A stretch of 64,000 bases of DNA from assembly GCA_003248655.1 (NCBI GenBank), contig QFPM01000004.1, positions 62,001 through 126,000 of the forward strand, read 5' to 3'. Of the stretch, positions 39,801 through 48,563 are shown in pieces (position 1 is the stretch's first letter; each line of letters starts with the position of its first letter). Source of the DNA: Microbacterium sp. (lineage in GTDB: Bacteria > Actinomycetota > Actinomycetes > Actinomycetales > Microbacteriaceae). The notes beneath the pieces were generated by a model. The model saw nothing but the letters and a program-made list of their open reading frames with translations, made no database searches and was not told the DNA's origin. The position numbers were made by a program, and so were the translations under genes.

Positions 39801-41018
39801 ATGGCTCTGCGTACCCTCGATTCGCTGGGTTCGCTGGCCGGTAAGCGTGTCATCGTCCGTGTTGACTTCAACGTCCCTCTTAAAGAGGGCGTCATCACGG
39901 ACGATGGCCGTATCCGGGCGGCTCTTCCCACGCTGAACCACCTCATCAACCAGGGCGCGCGCGTCGTCGCGTGCTCGCACCTCGGGCGCCCCGACGGCGC
40001 ACCCGACGCCAAGTACAGCCTCGAGCCGGTCGCCCAGCGCCTGTCGGAGCTGCTCGGCAAGCCCGTCGCGTTCGCGCGGGACACGGTCGGCTCGTCGGCA
40101 TCCGACGCCGTTGCGGCGCTCGAAGACGGCGACGTCGCGGTGATCGAGAACCTGCGCTTCAACCCGGGGGAGACGGCGAAGGATGCCGGGGAGCGCCGCG
40201 CGTTCGCCGAGCAGCTCGCCGCCCTCGGCGACGCGCTCGTCTCGGACGGCTTCGGCGTCGTCCACCGCAAGCAGGCCTCGGTGTACGAGCTCGCGGAGAT
40301 CCTGCCGTCGGCGGCCGGATTCCTCATCGAGAAGGAGGTCGACGTCCTCGACCGCCTGACCGAGAAGCCCGAGCGCCCGTACGCCGTCGTCCTCGGCGGC
40401 TCGAAGGTCAGCGACAAGCTCGGCGTTATCGAGCACCTGCTGCCGCGCGCCGACAAGATCCTGGTCGGCGGTGGCATGCTGTTCACCTTTCTCGCGGCGC
40501 AGGGCCACAAGGTCGGGAAGAGCCTTCTCGAGACCGACCAGCTCGAGACCGTCAAGGGGTACATCGAGGCGGCGGCCGAGAAAGGCGTCGAGCTGATCCT
40601 GCCTGTGGATGCCGTCATGGCATCCGGCTTCGCGGCGGACGCCGACCACGTGGTCGCCGCGGCGGACGCGCTGGAAGACACTCCGTTCGGCGCCGACGGC
40701 ATGGGCCTCGACATCGGACCGGAGAGCGCGAAGATCTTCGCCGACGCGATCCGCTCGTCGAAGACGGTCTTCTGGAACGGCCCGATGGGCGTGTTCGAGA
40801 TGCCCGCGTTCGCCGCGGGCACGAAGGCGGTCGCGCAGGCGCTCACCGAAGTCGACGGCCTCTCGGTCGTCGGCGGTGGCGACTCGGCCGCGGCGGTGCG
40901 CCAGCTCGGCTTCGCCGACGATCAGTTCGGTCACATCTCGACCGGCGGCGGCGCGAGCCTGGAGTTCCTGGAGGGCAAGAAGCTCCCCGGGCTGGAGATC
41001 CTCGGATGGGAGAGCTGA
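39801..41018 (+). CDS. pgk: phosphoglycerate kinase
   Basis: 405 residues, 9 nt after gapA. Makes ATP from 1,3-bisphosphoglycerate. RVDFNVPLKEGVITDDGRI and HLGRPDG bind the 3-phosphoglycerate; VLGGSKVSDKLGVIEHLL and VVGGGDSAAAVRQLGF form the nucleotide side. The stop shares one base with the tpiA start. Confidence 0.97.
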   Translation: MALRTLDSLGSLAGKRVIVRVDFNVPLKEGVITDDGRIRAALPTLNHLINQGARVVACSHLGRPDGAPDAKYSLEPVAQRLSELLGKPVAFARDTVGSSASDAVAALEDGDVAVIENLRFNPGETAKDAGERRAFAEQLAALGDALVSDGFGVVHRKQASVYELAEILPSAAGFLIEKEVDVLDRLTEKPERPYAVVLGGSKVSDKLGVIEHLLPRADKILVGGGMLFTFLAAQGHKVGKSLLETDQLETVKGYIEAAAEKGVELILPVDAVMASGFAADADHVVAAADALEDTPFGADGMGLDIGPESAKIFADAIRSSKTVFWNGPMGVFEMPAFAAGTKAVAQALTEVDGLSVVGGGDSAAAVRQLGFADDQFGHISTGGGASLEFLEGKKLPGLEILGWES

Positions 41019-41800
41019 TGGTGCGCACACCACTCATCGCCGGCAACTGGAAGATGAACCTCGACCACCTGCAGGCGGTCGCGTTCGTACAGAAGCTGCA
41101 CTGGACACTCAAGGATGCCGCGCACGACGACTCGTCCGTCGAGGTCGCGGTCTTCCCGCCGTTCACCGACATCCGGACGGTGCAGACGCTCATCGACGCC
41201 GACAAGATCCCGTTCGCTCTCGGCGCGCAGGATCTGTCGACGAAGGATTCCGGCGCCTACACGGGAGAGGTCTCGGGCGTGTTCCTGTCGAAGCTCGCGT
41301 GCACGTACGTCATCATCGGGCACTCCGAGCGACGCGAGTACCACCACGAGAGCGACGAGATCGTCGCCGAGAAGGTGCAGGCGGCGCTTCGCAACGGCCT
41401 CGTTCCGGTGATCTGCGTCGGCGAGACCCTCGAGCAGCGCGAAGAGTCGGGGCCGACTGCGGTTTCCGTCGGCCAGCTCGAGGTCGCGCTCGCGGGCGTG
41501 CCCGCGGATGCCGACGTCGTCGTCGCCTACGAGCCTGTCTGGGCGATCGGCACGGGGCAGGTCGCCTCGCCCGAGCAGGCGCAGGAGGTCTGCGCGGCAC
41601 TGCGTGAGGTCGTCGCCGAGAAGCTCGGCGCGGATGCCGCGGCGCGCACCCGGATCCTCTATGGCGGATCGGTGAAGTCGGGCAATATCGCGAGCTTCAT
41701 GCGCGAACCCGACGTCGACGGCGCGCTCGTGGGCGGAGCGAGCCTCGTCGCCGACGAGTTCGCCGCGATCATCCGGTACCAGAAGCACGTCGGGGTCTAG
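41018..41800 (+). CDS. tpiA: triose-phosphate isomerase
   Basis: 260 residues from the ATG overlapping the pgk stop; a GTG immediately after is an alternative. TIM barrel with Lys in AGNWKMNLDH, catalytic His in IIGHSERREYHHE (~101), catalytic Glu in VVAYEPVWAIGTGQVASPEQ (~170) and phosphate loop YGGSVKSGN. Interconverts dihydroxyacetone phosphate and glyceraldehyde-3-phosphate. Confidence 0.97.
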   Translation: MVRTPLIAGNWKMNLDHLQAVAFVQKLHWTLKDAAHDDSSVEVAVFPPFTDIRTVQTLIDADKIPFALGAQDLSTKDSGAYTGEVSGVFLSKLACTYVIIGHSERREYHHESDEIVAEKVQAALRNGLVPVICVGETLEQREESGPTAVSVGQLEVALAGVPADADVVVAYEPVWAIGTGQVASPEQAQEVCAALREVVAEKLGADAAARTRILYGGSVKSGNIASFMREPDVDGALVGGASLVADEFAAIIRYQKHVGV

Positions 41801-41865
41801 CCAGCCGCCCGGTATACTCGACCCTTGTGCGCCCGACGACGGCGCCGCGAAAGGCTTTCTCGACT

Positions 41866-42114
41866 GTGGACATCCTCGAGTTCGTACTGCAGGTGCTGCT
41901 GGGCATCACCAGCCTCCTGCTGACACTGCTGATCCTGCTGCACAAGGGACGCGGTGGTGGTCTCTCCGACATGTTCGGCGGCGGCATGAGCTCCGCGATG
42001 GGCTCGTCGGGTCTCGCAGAGCGCAACCTCAACCGCTTCACGGTGGTGCTCGCGCTCGTGTGGTTCCTCTCGATCGTCGCGCTCGGCCTCATCACGAAGT
42101 TCCAGGGCCTCTGA
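41866..42114 (+). CDS. secG: preprotein translocase subunit SecG
   Basis: 82 residues from the GTG at 41866 (VDILEFVLQVLLGITSLLL), with GAAAGG ending 11 nt upstream. Two helices with the conserved LLHKGRGGGLSDMFGGG loop. Accessory subunit of SecYEG. A longer form from a GTG at 41827 (13 more residues) is possible because TATACT at 41813-41818 lies 8 nt before it; the shorter form matches the family N-terminus. The stop shares one base with rbpA. Confidence 0.92.
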   Translation: MDILEFVLQVLLGITSLLLTLLILLHKGRGGGLSDMFGGGMSSAMGSSGLAERNLNRFTVVLALVWFLSIVALGLITKFQGL

Positions 42115-42470
42115 TGGCCACGGGAGGAAACGCGATCCGCGGCACGCGCGTCGGTGCTGGCCCGATGGGCGAGCAGGACCACGGCCACCACGCCGATCGC
42201 GTCGCGGTGTCCTACTGGGATGCCCTCGGCAACGAGACGGTGCGTTACTTCGCCGCCGGCATCCCCGACGAGGAGATCCCCGAGGTCATCGACTCGCCGC
42301 ACTCCGGGCTTCCCGCGGGGCGCGACAAGGACAACCCCCCGACCCTCGCGAAGACCGAGCCGTACAAGACGCACCTCGCGTACGTGAAGGAGCGGCGCAC
42401 CGAGCAGGAGGCCGAGGCCCTCCTCGGCGACGCGCTGCAGCAGCTGCGCGACCGTCGCGGCCAGGGCTGA
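42114..42470 (+). CDS. rbpA: RNA polymerase-binding protein RbpA, cysteine-free form
   Basis: 118 residues, ATG overlapping the secG stop. Actinobacterial protein that binds sigma and stabilises the open promoter complex. N-terminal tail, core domain (VSYWDALGNETVRYFA ... IPEVIDSPHSGLPAGRDKDNPP) and sigma-interacting C-terminus (KTHLAYVKERRTEQEAEALLGDALQQLRDRR, across helices). Compared from memory with Streptomyces RbpA, the zinc-binding cysteines are replaced (DSPHSG where DCPRCG would stand). The stop TGA is the first triplet of repeat family B. Confidence 0.93.
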   Translation: MATGGNAIRGTRVGAGPMGEQDHGHHADRVAVSYWDALGNETVRYFAAGIPDEEIPEVIDSPHSGLPAGRDKDNPPTLAKTEPYKTHLAYVKERRTEQEAEALLGDALQQLRDRRGQG

Positions 42471-42526
42471 GTCGCAGCCGCATCAACGCGGCTTCGCCGC
42501 ATCAAACGCGGATCCGGCTCGACTCA
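42468..42526. repeat. 59-bp palindromic repeat, family B copy 1, spanning the whole rbpA-pgl gap
   Basis: Runs from TGAGTCGCAGCCG to CGGCTCGACTCA, with an inner hairpin GCGGC-TTC-GCCGC. The first three bases are the rbpA stop codon and the last three are, on the minus strand, the pgl stop codon. A related inverted copy is at 58920-58971. Confidence 0.85.
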
Positions 42527-43303
42527 AAATTCCTGGTCGATGAGTTCGACGGGAACGTTCGTGGCGGCATCCTCGTCGACGAAGAACACCGTGTGACGGC
42601 GCCCTTTGGCGCCCGCCGCAGGCACCGTCTCGTAGCTCGCCCCCGCGAGCGCGAGGCCGAGCGCGGCCGCCTTGTCGACACCCGACAACACGAGCCACAC
42701 GCACCGTGACGAGTTGATGACCGGGCGGGTGAGCGTCAGGCGGACGGGCGGGGGCTTGGGGGAGTCGTGCACCGCGACGACGGCGCGATCGGTGATCTGG
42801 ATTTCACCACGGTCCGGGAACAGCGACGCGATGTGGCCGTCAGGCCCCACGCCGAGGAAGGTCAGGTAGAACGGCGGCCAGGGCTGGTCGTCGTCGCCGA
42901 ACCGGGCGAGCTCGGCGGCGTAGGCATCGGCGGCCGCCTCGGCATCCGACGCGTCGCCCTCGCTGGCCATCGCGTGCACGTTCTCGGCGGGGATGCCGAT
43001 GTGCTCGATGAACGCGCCGTGCGCGGCGGTGTCGTTTCGGTCCTCGTGGCCCGCGGGCAGGAAACGCTCATCGCCCCACCACAGGTGCACGGTCGACCAG
43101 TCGACCCGCTCACGGAGCGGGTGAGCGCCCGCGACGCGTAGCACCTCGGTGCCGATGCCGCCGCCGGTGAGCGCGAGGTGCGAGACTTTGCCGGCCGCCG
43201 AGCGGCGGACGAGGCGAGAGAGCAGCCGGTCGGCGACGGCGGATGCCAGCGCACCCGCATCCGGGCTGATCACGACCCGCTTCTCGGTCCACAGCTGCGC
43301 CAT
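42524..43303 (-). CDS. pgl: 6-phosphogluconolactonase
   Basis: 259 residues from the ATG at 43303 with AGGAG at 5-nt spacing. Hydrolyses 6-phosphogluconolactone in the oxidative pentose phosphate pathway. DevB/SugarP_isomerase fold: LALTGGGIGTEVLR, VHLWWGDERFLPAGHEDRND, FLGVGPDGHIASLFPDR. Last gene of the tkt-tal-pgi-zwf-opcA-pgl operon, 8 nt after opcA. Confidence 0.95.
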   Translation of the reverse strand: MAQLWTEKRVVISPDAGALASAVADRLLSRLVRRSAAGKVSHLALTGGGIGTEVLRVAGAHPLRERVDWSTVHLWWGDERFLPAGHEDRNDTAAHGAFIEHIGIPAENVHAMASEGDASDAEAAADAYAAELARFGDDDQPWPPFYLTFLGVGPDGHIASLFPDRGEIQITDRAVVAVHDSPKPPPVRLTLTRPVINSSRCVWLVLSGVDKAAALGLALAGASYETVPAAGAKGRRHTVFFVDEDAATNVPVELIDQEF

Positions 43304-43311
43304 TGGAACTC

Positions 43312-44253
43312 CTACGCCCCGGAGGTGGTCGGGGGCCCGAGCAGCTCCCAGCCTTCCGTGATCACTCGACCATACAGGACGTCGGGATCGAGCCGTCGGA
43401 GCTCTTCGGCGAGGCACTCGCGGAGCGTCCGGCGCGGCAGCACGATGTCGTGCGACGGCTGCCCGGGCTGGGTGAGGGTCGCATCGATGTCGTTGCTACG
43501 CTCGAGCACGATGTCGCCGCTCGCGCGCGTGAGGCGCACGCGCTGGATGCCGTGCTCCCACTCCTCGGGCGGCGAATAGCGCCAGGTCACCGGGACGTCG
43601 AGCTTCAGCCGCAGCCACGCAGCGAGGAGCCCTGTCGAGGGGGAGTTGCCGGCGCCGACGACCTCGACGGCGGTGACCTCTTCGTACGGCGGCTGGTCGA
43701 GCACGGCGGCGAGCTGCTCGCGCCAGTGCGTGAGCCGCGTCCAGGCGAGGTCGGTGTCGCCGGGGGAGTACGACGGGCCGAGCTGCGAGAGCCGGTCCTT
43801 CGAGTAGGGCTTCGTCGAGGCATCCGTGATGCGCCGCTGCGCCATGCGCCCCACGTCGGACGCCGAGGGCTTCTGCGGCGGATAGTCGGGCCACCAGGCG
43901 ACGACGGGCGCGTCGGGCAGCAACAGGCCCGTGATGAGGCCCTCCTGGCTCGCCGCGGCCGGTCCGTGCGCGCGCAGAACGATGACCTCGCTCGCGCCCG
44001 CGTCGCCGCCGACGCGGATCTGCGCGTCGAGCTTCGCCTCGCCCTCGGGGTCGGCGATCAGCACGATGACGCGCATGGGGTGCTCGCGGGAGGCATCGTT
44101 GGCCGCCCCGATCGCCTCTTCTTGCAGGCCGTGGGTCGTGACGATCACGAGCGTCAGCACGCGGCCGAGTGCGACCGCGCCGCCCTCTTCGCGCACGCTC
44201 ACGAGGGAGCGCGCGATCTTCGACACGGTGGTGTCGGGCAGGTCGACGATCAC
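43312..44253 (-). CDS. opcA: glucose-6-phosphate dehydrogenase assembly protein OpcA
   Basis: 313 residues. Known as an activator/assembly factor for Zwf in cyanobacteria and actinobacteria. Recognisable by MIVDLPDTTVSKIARSLVSVREE and PVVAWWPDYPP, two OpcA signatures. The start overlaps the zwf stop by 4 bp, so the two partners are made together. Confidence 0.94.
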   Translation of the reverse strand: MIVDLPDTTVSKIARSLVSVREEGGAVALGRVLTLVIVTTHGLQEEAIGAANDASREHPMRVIVLIADPEGEAKLDAQIRVGGDAGASEVIVLRAHGPAAASQEGLITGLLLPDAPVVAWWPDYPPQKPSASDVGRMAQRRITDASTKPYSKDRLSQLGPSYSPGDTDLAWTRLTHWREQLAAVLDQPPYEEVTAVEVVGAGNSPSTGLLAAWLRLKLDVPVTWRYSPPEEWEHGIQRVRLTRASGDIVLERSNDIDATLTQPGQPSHDIVLPRRTLRECLAEELRRLDPDVLYGRVITEGWELLGPPTTSGA

Positions 44254-45800
44254 GGGCGCCTCCAGACGCGGCCGTCGCGGGCCAAGAGCTCATCGGCGGA
44301 CGGGGGACCCCACGAGCCGGGTGCGTACTGCTCGAGCGAGCCGGACTGTGAGGCCCAGAAATCCTCGACGGGGTCGAGGATCTTCCACGACAGCTCGACC
44401 TCTTCGTGCCGCGGGAACAGCGGCGGGTCGCCCAGCAGCACGTCGAGGATCAGTCGTTCGTAGGCCTCCGGGCTCGACTCGGTGAAGGCGTGGCCGTAGC
44501 CGAAGTCCATCGTGACGTCGCGCACCTCGTTCGCCGCGCCCGGCACCTTCGAGCCGAACCGGATGGTCACGCCCTCGTCGGGCTGCACGCGGATGACGAG
44601 CGCATTCTGGCCGAGTTCGAGGGTCTGATTGCGCTGGAACAGCGTCTGCGGCGCGCGCTTGAAGACGACCGCGATCTCGGTGACCCGCCGGCCCAGACGC
44701 TTGCCCGTGCGCAGGTAGAACGGCACCCCCGCCCAGCGGCGCGTCGCGATCTCGAGCTTGATGGCGGCGTAGGTTTCCGTCGTGGATGCCGGGTTCATGC
44801 CCTCCTCGTCGAGGAAGGCGGTGACCTCTTCGCCGCCCTGCCAGCCGCCGGCGTACTGACCGCGCGCCGTGGCTTCGGCAAGGTCACTCGGCAGCCGGAC
44901 GGCCGCGAGCACCTTCTCCTTCTCGGCGCGGAGGTCCCTGGCATCCATCGAGATGGGCTCTTCCATCGCGGTGAGTGCGAGGAGCTGCAACAGGTGGTTC
45001 TGGATGACGTCGCGCGCCGCGCCGATGCCGTCGTAGTACCCCGCGCGGCCACCCACGCCGATGTCCTCGGCCATCGTGATCTGCACGTGGTCGACGTAGT
45101 TGGCGTTCCAGATCGGCTCGTAGAGCTCGTTGGCGAAGCGCAGCGCCAGGATGTTCTGCACCGTCTCTTTGCCGAGATAGTGGTCGATCCGGAAGATCGA
45201 GTCGGCGGGGAAGGCGACCTCGAGCGCCGCGTTGAGCTCGCGGGCACTCTGCAGGTCCGAACCGAAGGGCTTCTCGATCACGACGCGACGCCACGCATCG
45301 GGGTTCGACGAGCGGTCGTCGACGAGCCCCGAGTCCTTCAGCTGCTTCGCGACGATCGGGAAGTCCCGCGGCGGAATCGACAGGTAGAACGCGTGGTTTC
45401 CCATCGTCCCGCGCTCGATGTCGAGCTTCTCGACGGTCTCGCGCAGGCGCCGGAACGCATCGTCGTCGCCGAACTCGCCGGAGACGAAGCGGATGCCCTG
45501 GAGCAGTTGTTTCCATGTCTCTTCGCGGAACGGCGTGCGCGCGTACTGGCGGACCGATTCGTGGACGACCTCGGCGAAGTCCTGGTCCTCCCAGTCGCGG
45601 CGCGCGAAGCCCACGAGCGCGAAGCCGGGCGGCAGGAGGCCCCGGTTGGCGAGGTCGTAGACGGCGGGCATGAGCTTCTTGCGCGACAGGTCGCCCGTCA
45701 CGCCGAAGATCACAAGCGCGCTGGGACCCGCGATGCGGTTGAGGCGCCGGTCGTCGTCGTCGCGCAACGGGTTGTGCCCGCGCGAGATGTCGGCAGTCAT
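44250..45800 (-). CDS. zwf: glucose-6-phosphate 1-dehydrogenase
   Basis: 516 residues. Rossmann start LVIFGVTGDLSRKKLMPAVYDL, substrate site RIDHYLGKETVQNILALRFAN (catalytic His in HYLGKE) and AGYYDGIGAARDVIQNHLLQLLALTAMEEP. Oxidises glucose-6-phosphate with NADP. AGGAG lies 11 nt before the ATG. 13 nt after pgi in the operon. Confidence 0.97.
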   Translation of the reverse strand: MTADISRGHNPLRDDDDRRLNRIAGPSALVIFGVTGDLSRKKLMPAVYDLANRGLLPPGFALVGFARRDWEDQDFAEVVHESVRQYARTPFREETWKQLLQGIRFVSGEFGDDDAFRRLRETVEKLDIERGTMGNHAFYLSIPPRDFPIVAKQLKDSGLVDDRSSNPDAWRRVVIEKPFGSDLQSARELNAALEVAFPADSIFRIDHYLGKETVQNILALRFANELYEPIWNANYVDHVQITMAEDIGVGGRAGYYDGIGAARDVIQNHLLQLLALTAMEEPISMDARDLRAEKEKVLAAVRLPSDLAEATARGQYAGGWQGGEEVTAFLDEEGMNPASTTETYAAIKLEIATRRWAGVPFYLRTGKRLGRRVTEIAVVFKRAPQTLFQRNQTLELGQNALVIRVQPDEGVTIRFGSKVPGAANEVRDVTMDFGYGHAFTESSPEAYERLILDVLLGDPPLFPRHEEVELSWKILDPVEDFWASQSGSLEQYAPGSWGPPSADELLARDGRVWRRP

Positions 45801-45813
45801 TGAGGCTTTACTC

Positions 45814-47442
45814 CTACTGGGCAGCTTCGAACAACGCGAGCACGTCGGCCTGCGGGTCGGTGAGGGTCAGCGTGACGACGGGGCGCCCGTGCGCGACGAG
45901 GACCGCCGCGTCGCCGGCGGCCTGCGAGGCGATCAGGCGCCCGAACGTGAAGGGCTTGCCGGGGATCTCGAGGTCGACGACATCCGCGCCGAGGATCTGC
46001 AGGAACACGCCATCCGCCGGGCCGCCCTTGTGGTACTGGCCGGTCGAGTGCAGGAAGCGGGGGCCCCACCCGAACGTCGTCGGGCGACCGCTGTCGGCCG
46101 CGACGAGCTCACGCAGGCCCGCAAGCTGCGGGACCGTCGTGCGGTCGACGTACGCCTGGATCGACACGTAGCCGGTGGGGCCGAGTCGAGCCCACAGCGC
46201 GTCGAGGACGCCCGCAAGCGTGCCGGAGGCCGCCAGCGCGGCATCCGAGACGCGCACCTCGACGTCGCCCTCGGTGAACGCCGGCGCACCCGTCTCGGGG
46301 CCGCCGTCGAGAAGACCACGCGCGGCCGCCTTCGCCGACTCGACGTCGGGCTGGTCGAACGGGTTGATGCCGAGGAGGCGCCCGGCGATCGCGGTCGCGT
46401 ACTCCCAGACGACGAACTGGGCGCCGAGCGAGCCGCTGATGAGCACCTCGTCGGGGTGCTGCTCGAGGATCTGGAAGTGGACCGCGTCATCCACGATGCG
46501 CAGGATCTGCAGGTCGGCGGGCGTCTGGTCGACCTCGGGCGAGACGGGCAGCAGGACAACCGGAAGGATGCCGGTGCCTTCCTTGCCGGTCGATTCGGCG
46601 ACGAGCTGCTCAATCCAGTCGGGAAGCCCGACGATGTGCGTGCCGTCGCTGACGAGCCCGAGCTTGTCGCGGCGCGGGGTGTCGGTCGTGGCACCGGCGA
46701 TCGCCGCGGCGAGGACGAGCGCGGGGTTGCGCGGGTCGTCGATCGCGACCTCGAGGAGCGTCGCCTCTGCCTCGTCGAGCAGTTCCGACACGTCGACGCC
46801 CGCGAGCCCTGTGGGGACGAGGCCGAAGGCCGTGAGCGCCGAGTAGCGTCCGCCGACGTTCGGGTCGGCCGTGAAGACGCGGTAGCCCGCCTCGCGGGCG
46901 GATGCCTCGAGCGGCGAGCCCGGGTCGGTGACCACGACGATCCGCTCCGCCGGGTCGATGCCGAGGTCGCGCCACGCGGCCTCGAACGCGCGTCGAGCCG
47001 AGTCGGTCTCGACCGTCGAGCCGGACTTCGACGACACGACGAGAACGGTGCTCTCGAGCCCGCCCGTCTCGGCGGAGCCGTCGATCGCGGCGAGTACCTG
47101 ACCGGGAGCTGTCGAATCGAGGACGACGAGGGGCACGCCGGCGGTCGCGGCGATGACCTCGGGCGCGAGCGACGAGCCGCCCATACCGGCGAGGACGACC
47201 CGCGTGATCCCGCGGGCGACGAGGTCGGCGCGCAGAGCGTCGATCTCGGGCACGAGCGGGCGCGAGACGCTGACCGCGTCGACCCAACCGAGCCTGCGGC
47301 TCGCCTCGTCCGCGGCGGCCGGACCCCACAGAGCGGGGTCTCCCGCCGTGATCCCGCTCGCGATCAGCGAGTCGACGAGACCGGGAAGCGTCTGCTCGAC
47401 GACGTCCTTGACGTGCCCCGAGACGTGGATCTCGAAGCTCAC
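45814..47442 (-). CDS. pgi: glucose-6-phosphate isomerase
   Basis: 542 residues from a GTG at 47442 overlapping the tal stop by 4 bp; the frame stays open far into tal but that extension has no sense. SIS-domain enzyme linking glycolysis and the pentose cycle: VVLAGMGGSSLAPEVI, VLVVSSKSGSTVET, NVGGRYSALTAFGLVP, and a C-terminal LHSTGQYHKGGP with catalytic Lys/His region. This long, divergent form is the one usually placed in actinobacterial pentose-phosphate operons. Confidence 0.93.
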   Translation of the reverse strand: MSFEIHVSGHVKDVVEQTLPGLVDSLIASGITAGDPALWGPAAADEASRRLGWVDAVSVSRPLVPEIDALRADLVARGITRVVLAGMGGSSLAPEVIAATAGVPLVVLDSTAPGQVLAAIDGSAETGGLESTVLVVSSKSGSTVETDSARRAFEAAWRDLGIDPAERIVVVTDPGSPLEASAREAGYRVFTADPNVGGRYSALTAFGLVPTGLAGVDVSELLDEAEATLLEVAIDDPRNPALVLAAAIAGATTDTPRRDKLGLVSDGTHIVGLPDWIEQLVAESTGKEGTGILPVVLLPVSPEVDQTPADLQILRIVDDAVHFQILEQHPDEVLISGSLGAQFVVWEYATAIAGRLLGINPFDQPDVESAKAAARGLLDGGPETGAPAFTEGDVEVRVSDAALAASGTLAGVLDALWARLGPTGYVSIQAYVDRTTVPQLAGLRELVAADSGRPTTFGWGPRFLHSTGQYHKGGPADGVFLQILGADVVDLEIPGKPFTFGRLIASQAAGDAAVLVAHGRPVVTLTLTDPQADVLALFEAAQ

Positions 47443-48563
47443 CGCACGCTCTCCGGCGCGTCCGCGAGGGCCGCCGCGACGGTCTGCTTGAGGTCCTGCC
47501 ACGAGGCGATGAACTTCGCGACGCCCTCGTCCTCGAGCAGCTGCGTGACGTCGGCGATGTCGATGCCGACGGCTGCGAGCGCGTCGAACGTGCGGTGGGC
47601 ATCGGCGTAGGTGCCGGTGACGGTGTCGCCCGTCACGACGCCGTGGTCGAAGGTCGCCTCGAGCGTCTTCTCGGGCATCGTGTTGACGGTTCCCGGCGCG
47701 ACGAGCTCGGTGACGTACAGGGTGTCGGGGAGGGCCGGGTCCTTGACCCCGGTCGACGCCCACAGCGGTCGCTGCACGTTTCCGCCCGCGGCGACGAGCT
47801 CCTGTGCGCGCGGCTCGGCGAACCGCTTCTCGAACAGCTCGTACGCGAGGCGCGCGTTGGCGAGGCCGGCCTTCGACTTCAGCGCCTCGGCATCCTCGCC
47901 ACCGAGCGCGGTGAGCCGCTTGTCGACCTCGGTGTCCACGCGCGAGACGAAGAACGACGCGACCGAGTGGATGCTGGCGAGGTCGTGCCCGTTCGCCTTC
48001 GCCTGCTCGAGTCCGGCGAGGTACGCGTCGATGACCTCGTCGTAGCGCTCGAGAGAGAAGATCAGCGTCACGTTGACCGAGATGCCCTCGGCGAGCGTCG
48101 CCGTGATCGCGGGGAGCCCCGCCTTCGTCGCGGGGATCTTGATGAGCGTGTTCGGCCGGTCGACCTTCGCCCACAGCTTCGTGGCCTCGGCGCTCGTCGC
48201 CTCGGTGTCGTGGGCGAGGTCGGGGGAGACCTCGATCGACACGCGGCCGTCGATCCCGCCGGTGGCGTCGTACACGGGGCGGAAGATGTCGGCGGCATCG
48301 CGCACATCGGTCGTCGTCAGCTCGAAGATCGCCGCATCGACGTCGGCACCCGCGGATGCCAGCGCGGCGAGCGGAGCGTCGTACGAGTCGTCGTTCTGGT
48401 TGCCGATCGCGGCCTGGAAGATCGACGGATTCGTCGTCACACCGGTCACGTTGCGCGTCTCGATCAGCTCGGCGAGGTTGCCCGAGTCGATGCGCGTGCG
48501 GGAGAGGTCGTCGAGCCAGATGCTGACTCCGGCATCCGAGAGCTGCTGAGTGGGCGTGGTCAT
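47439..48563 (-). CDS. tal: transaldolase
   Basis: 374 residues, start overlapping the tkt stop by 4 bp (ATGA). TIM barrel with VTTNPSIFQAAI, the Schiff-base Lys in TLIKIPATKAGLPAI (~140), and VASFFVSRVDTEVDKRL. Moves dihydroxyacetone units between sugar phosphates. The long (~370 residue) type is usual for actinobacteria. Confidence 0.96.
   Translation of the reverse strand: MTTPTQQLSDAGVSIWLDDLSRTRIDSGNLAELIETRNVTGVTTNPSIFQAAIGNQNDDSYDAPLAALASAGADVDAAIFELTTTDVRDAADIFRPVYDATGGIDGRVSIEVSPDLAHDTEATSAEATKLWAKVDRPNTLIKIPATKAGLPAITATLAEGISVNVTLIFSLERYDEVIDAYLAGLEQAKANGHDLASIHSVASFFVSRVDTEVDKRLTALGGEDAEALKSKAGLANARLAYELFEKRFAEPRAQELVAAGGNVQRPLWASTGVKDPALPDTLYVTELVAPGTVNTMPEKTLEATFDHGVVTGDTVTGTYADAHRTFDALAAVGIDIADVTQLLEDEGVAKFIASWQDLKQTVAAALADAPESVR

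Noticed and set aside
45814..48174. A 786-residue reading of pgi running back into tal
   Set aside because: The first ~244 residues are an out-of-frame reading of tal; the GTG at 47442 overlapping the tal stop gives a family-length protein.
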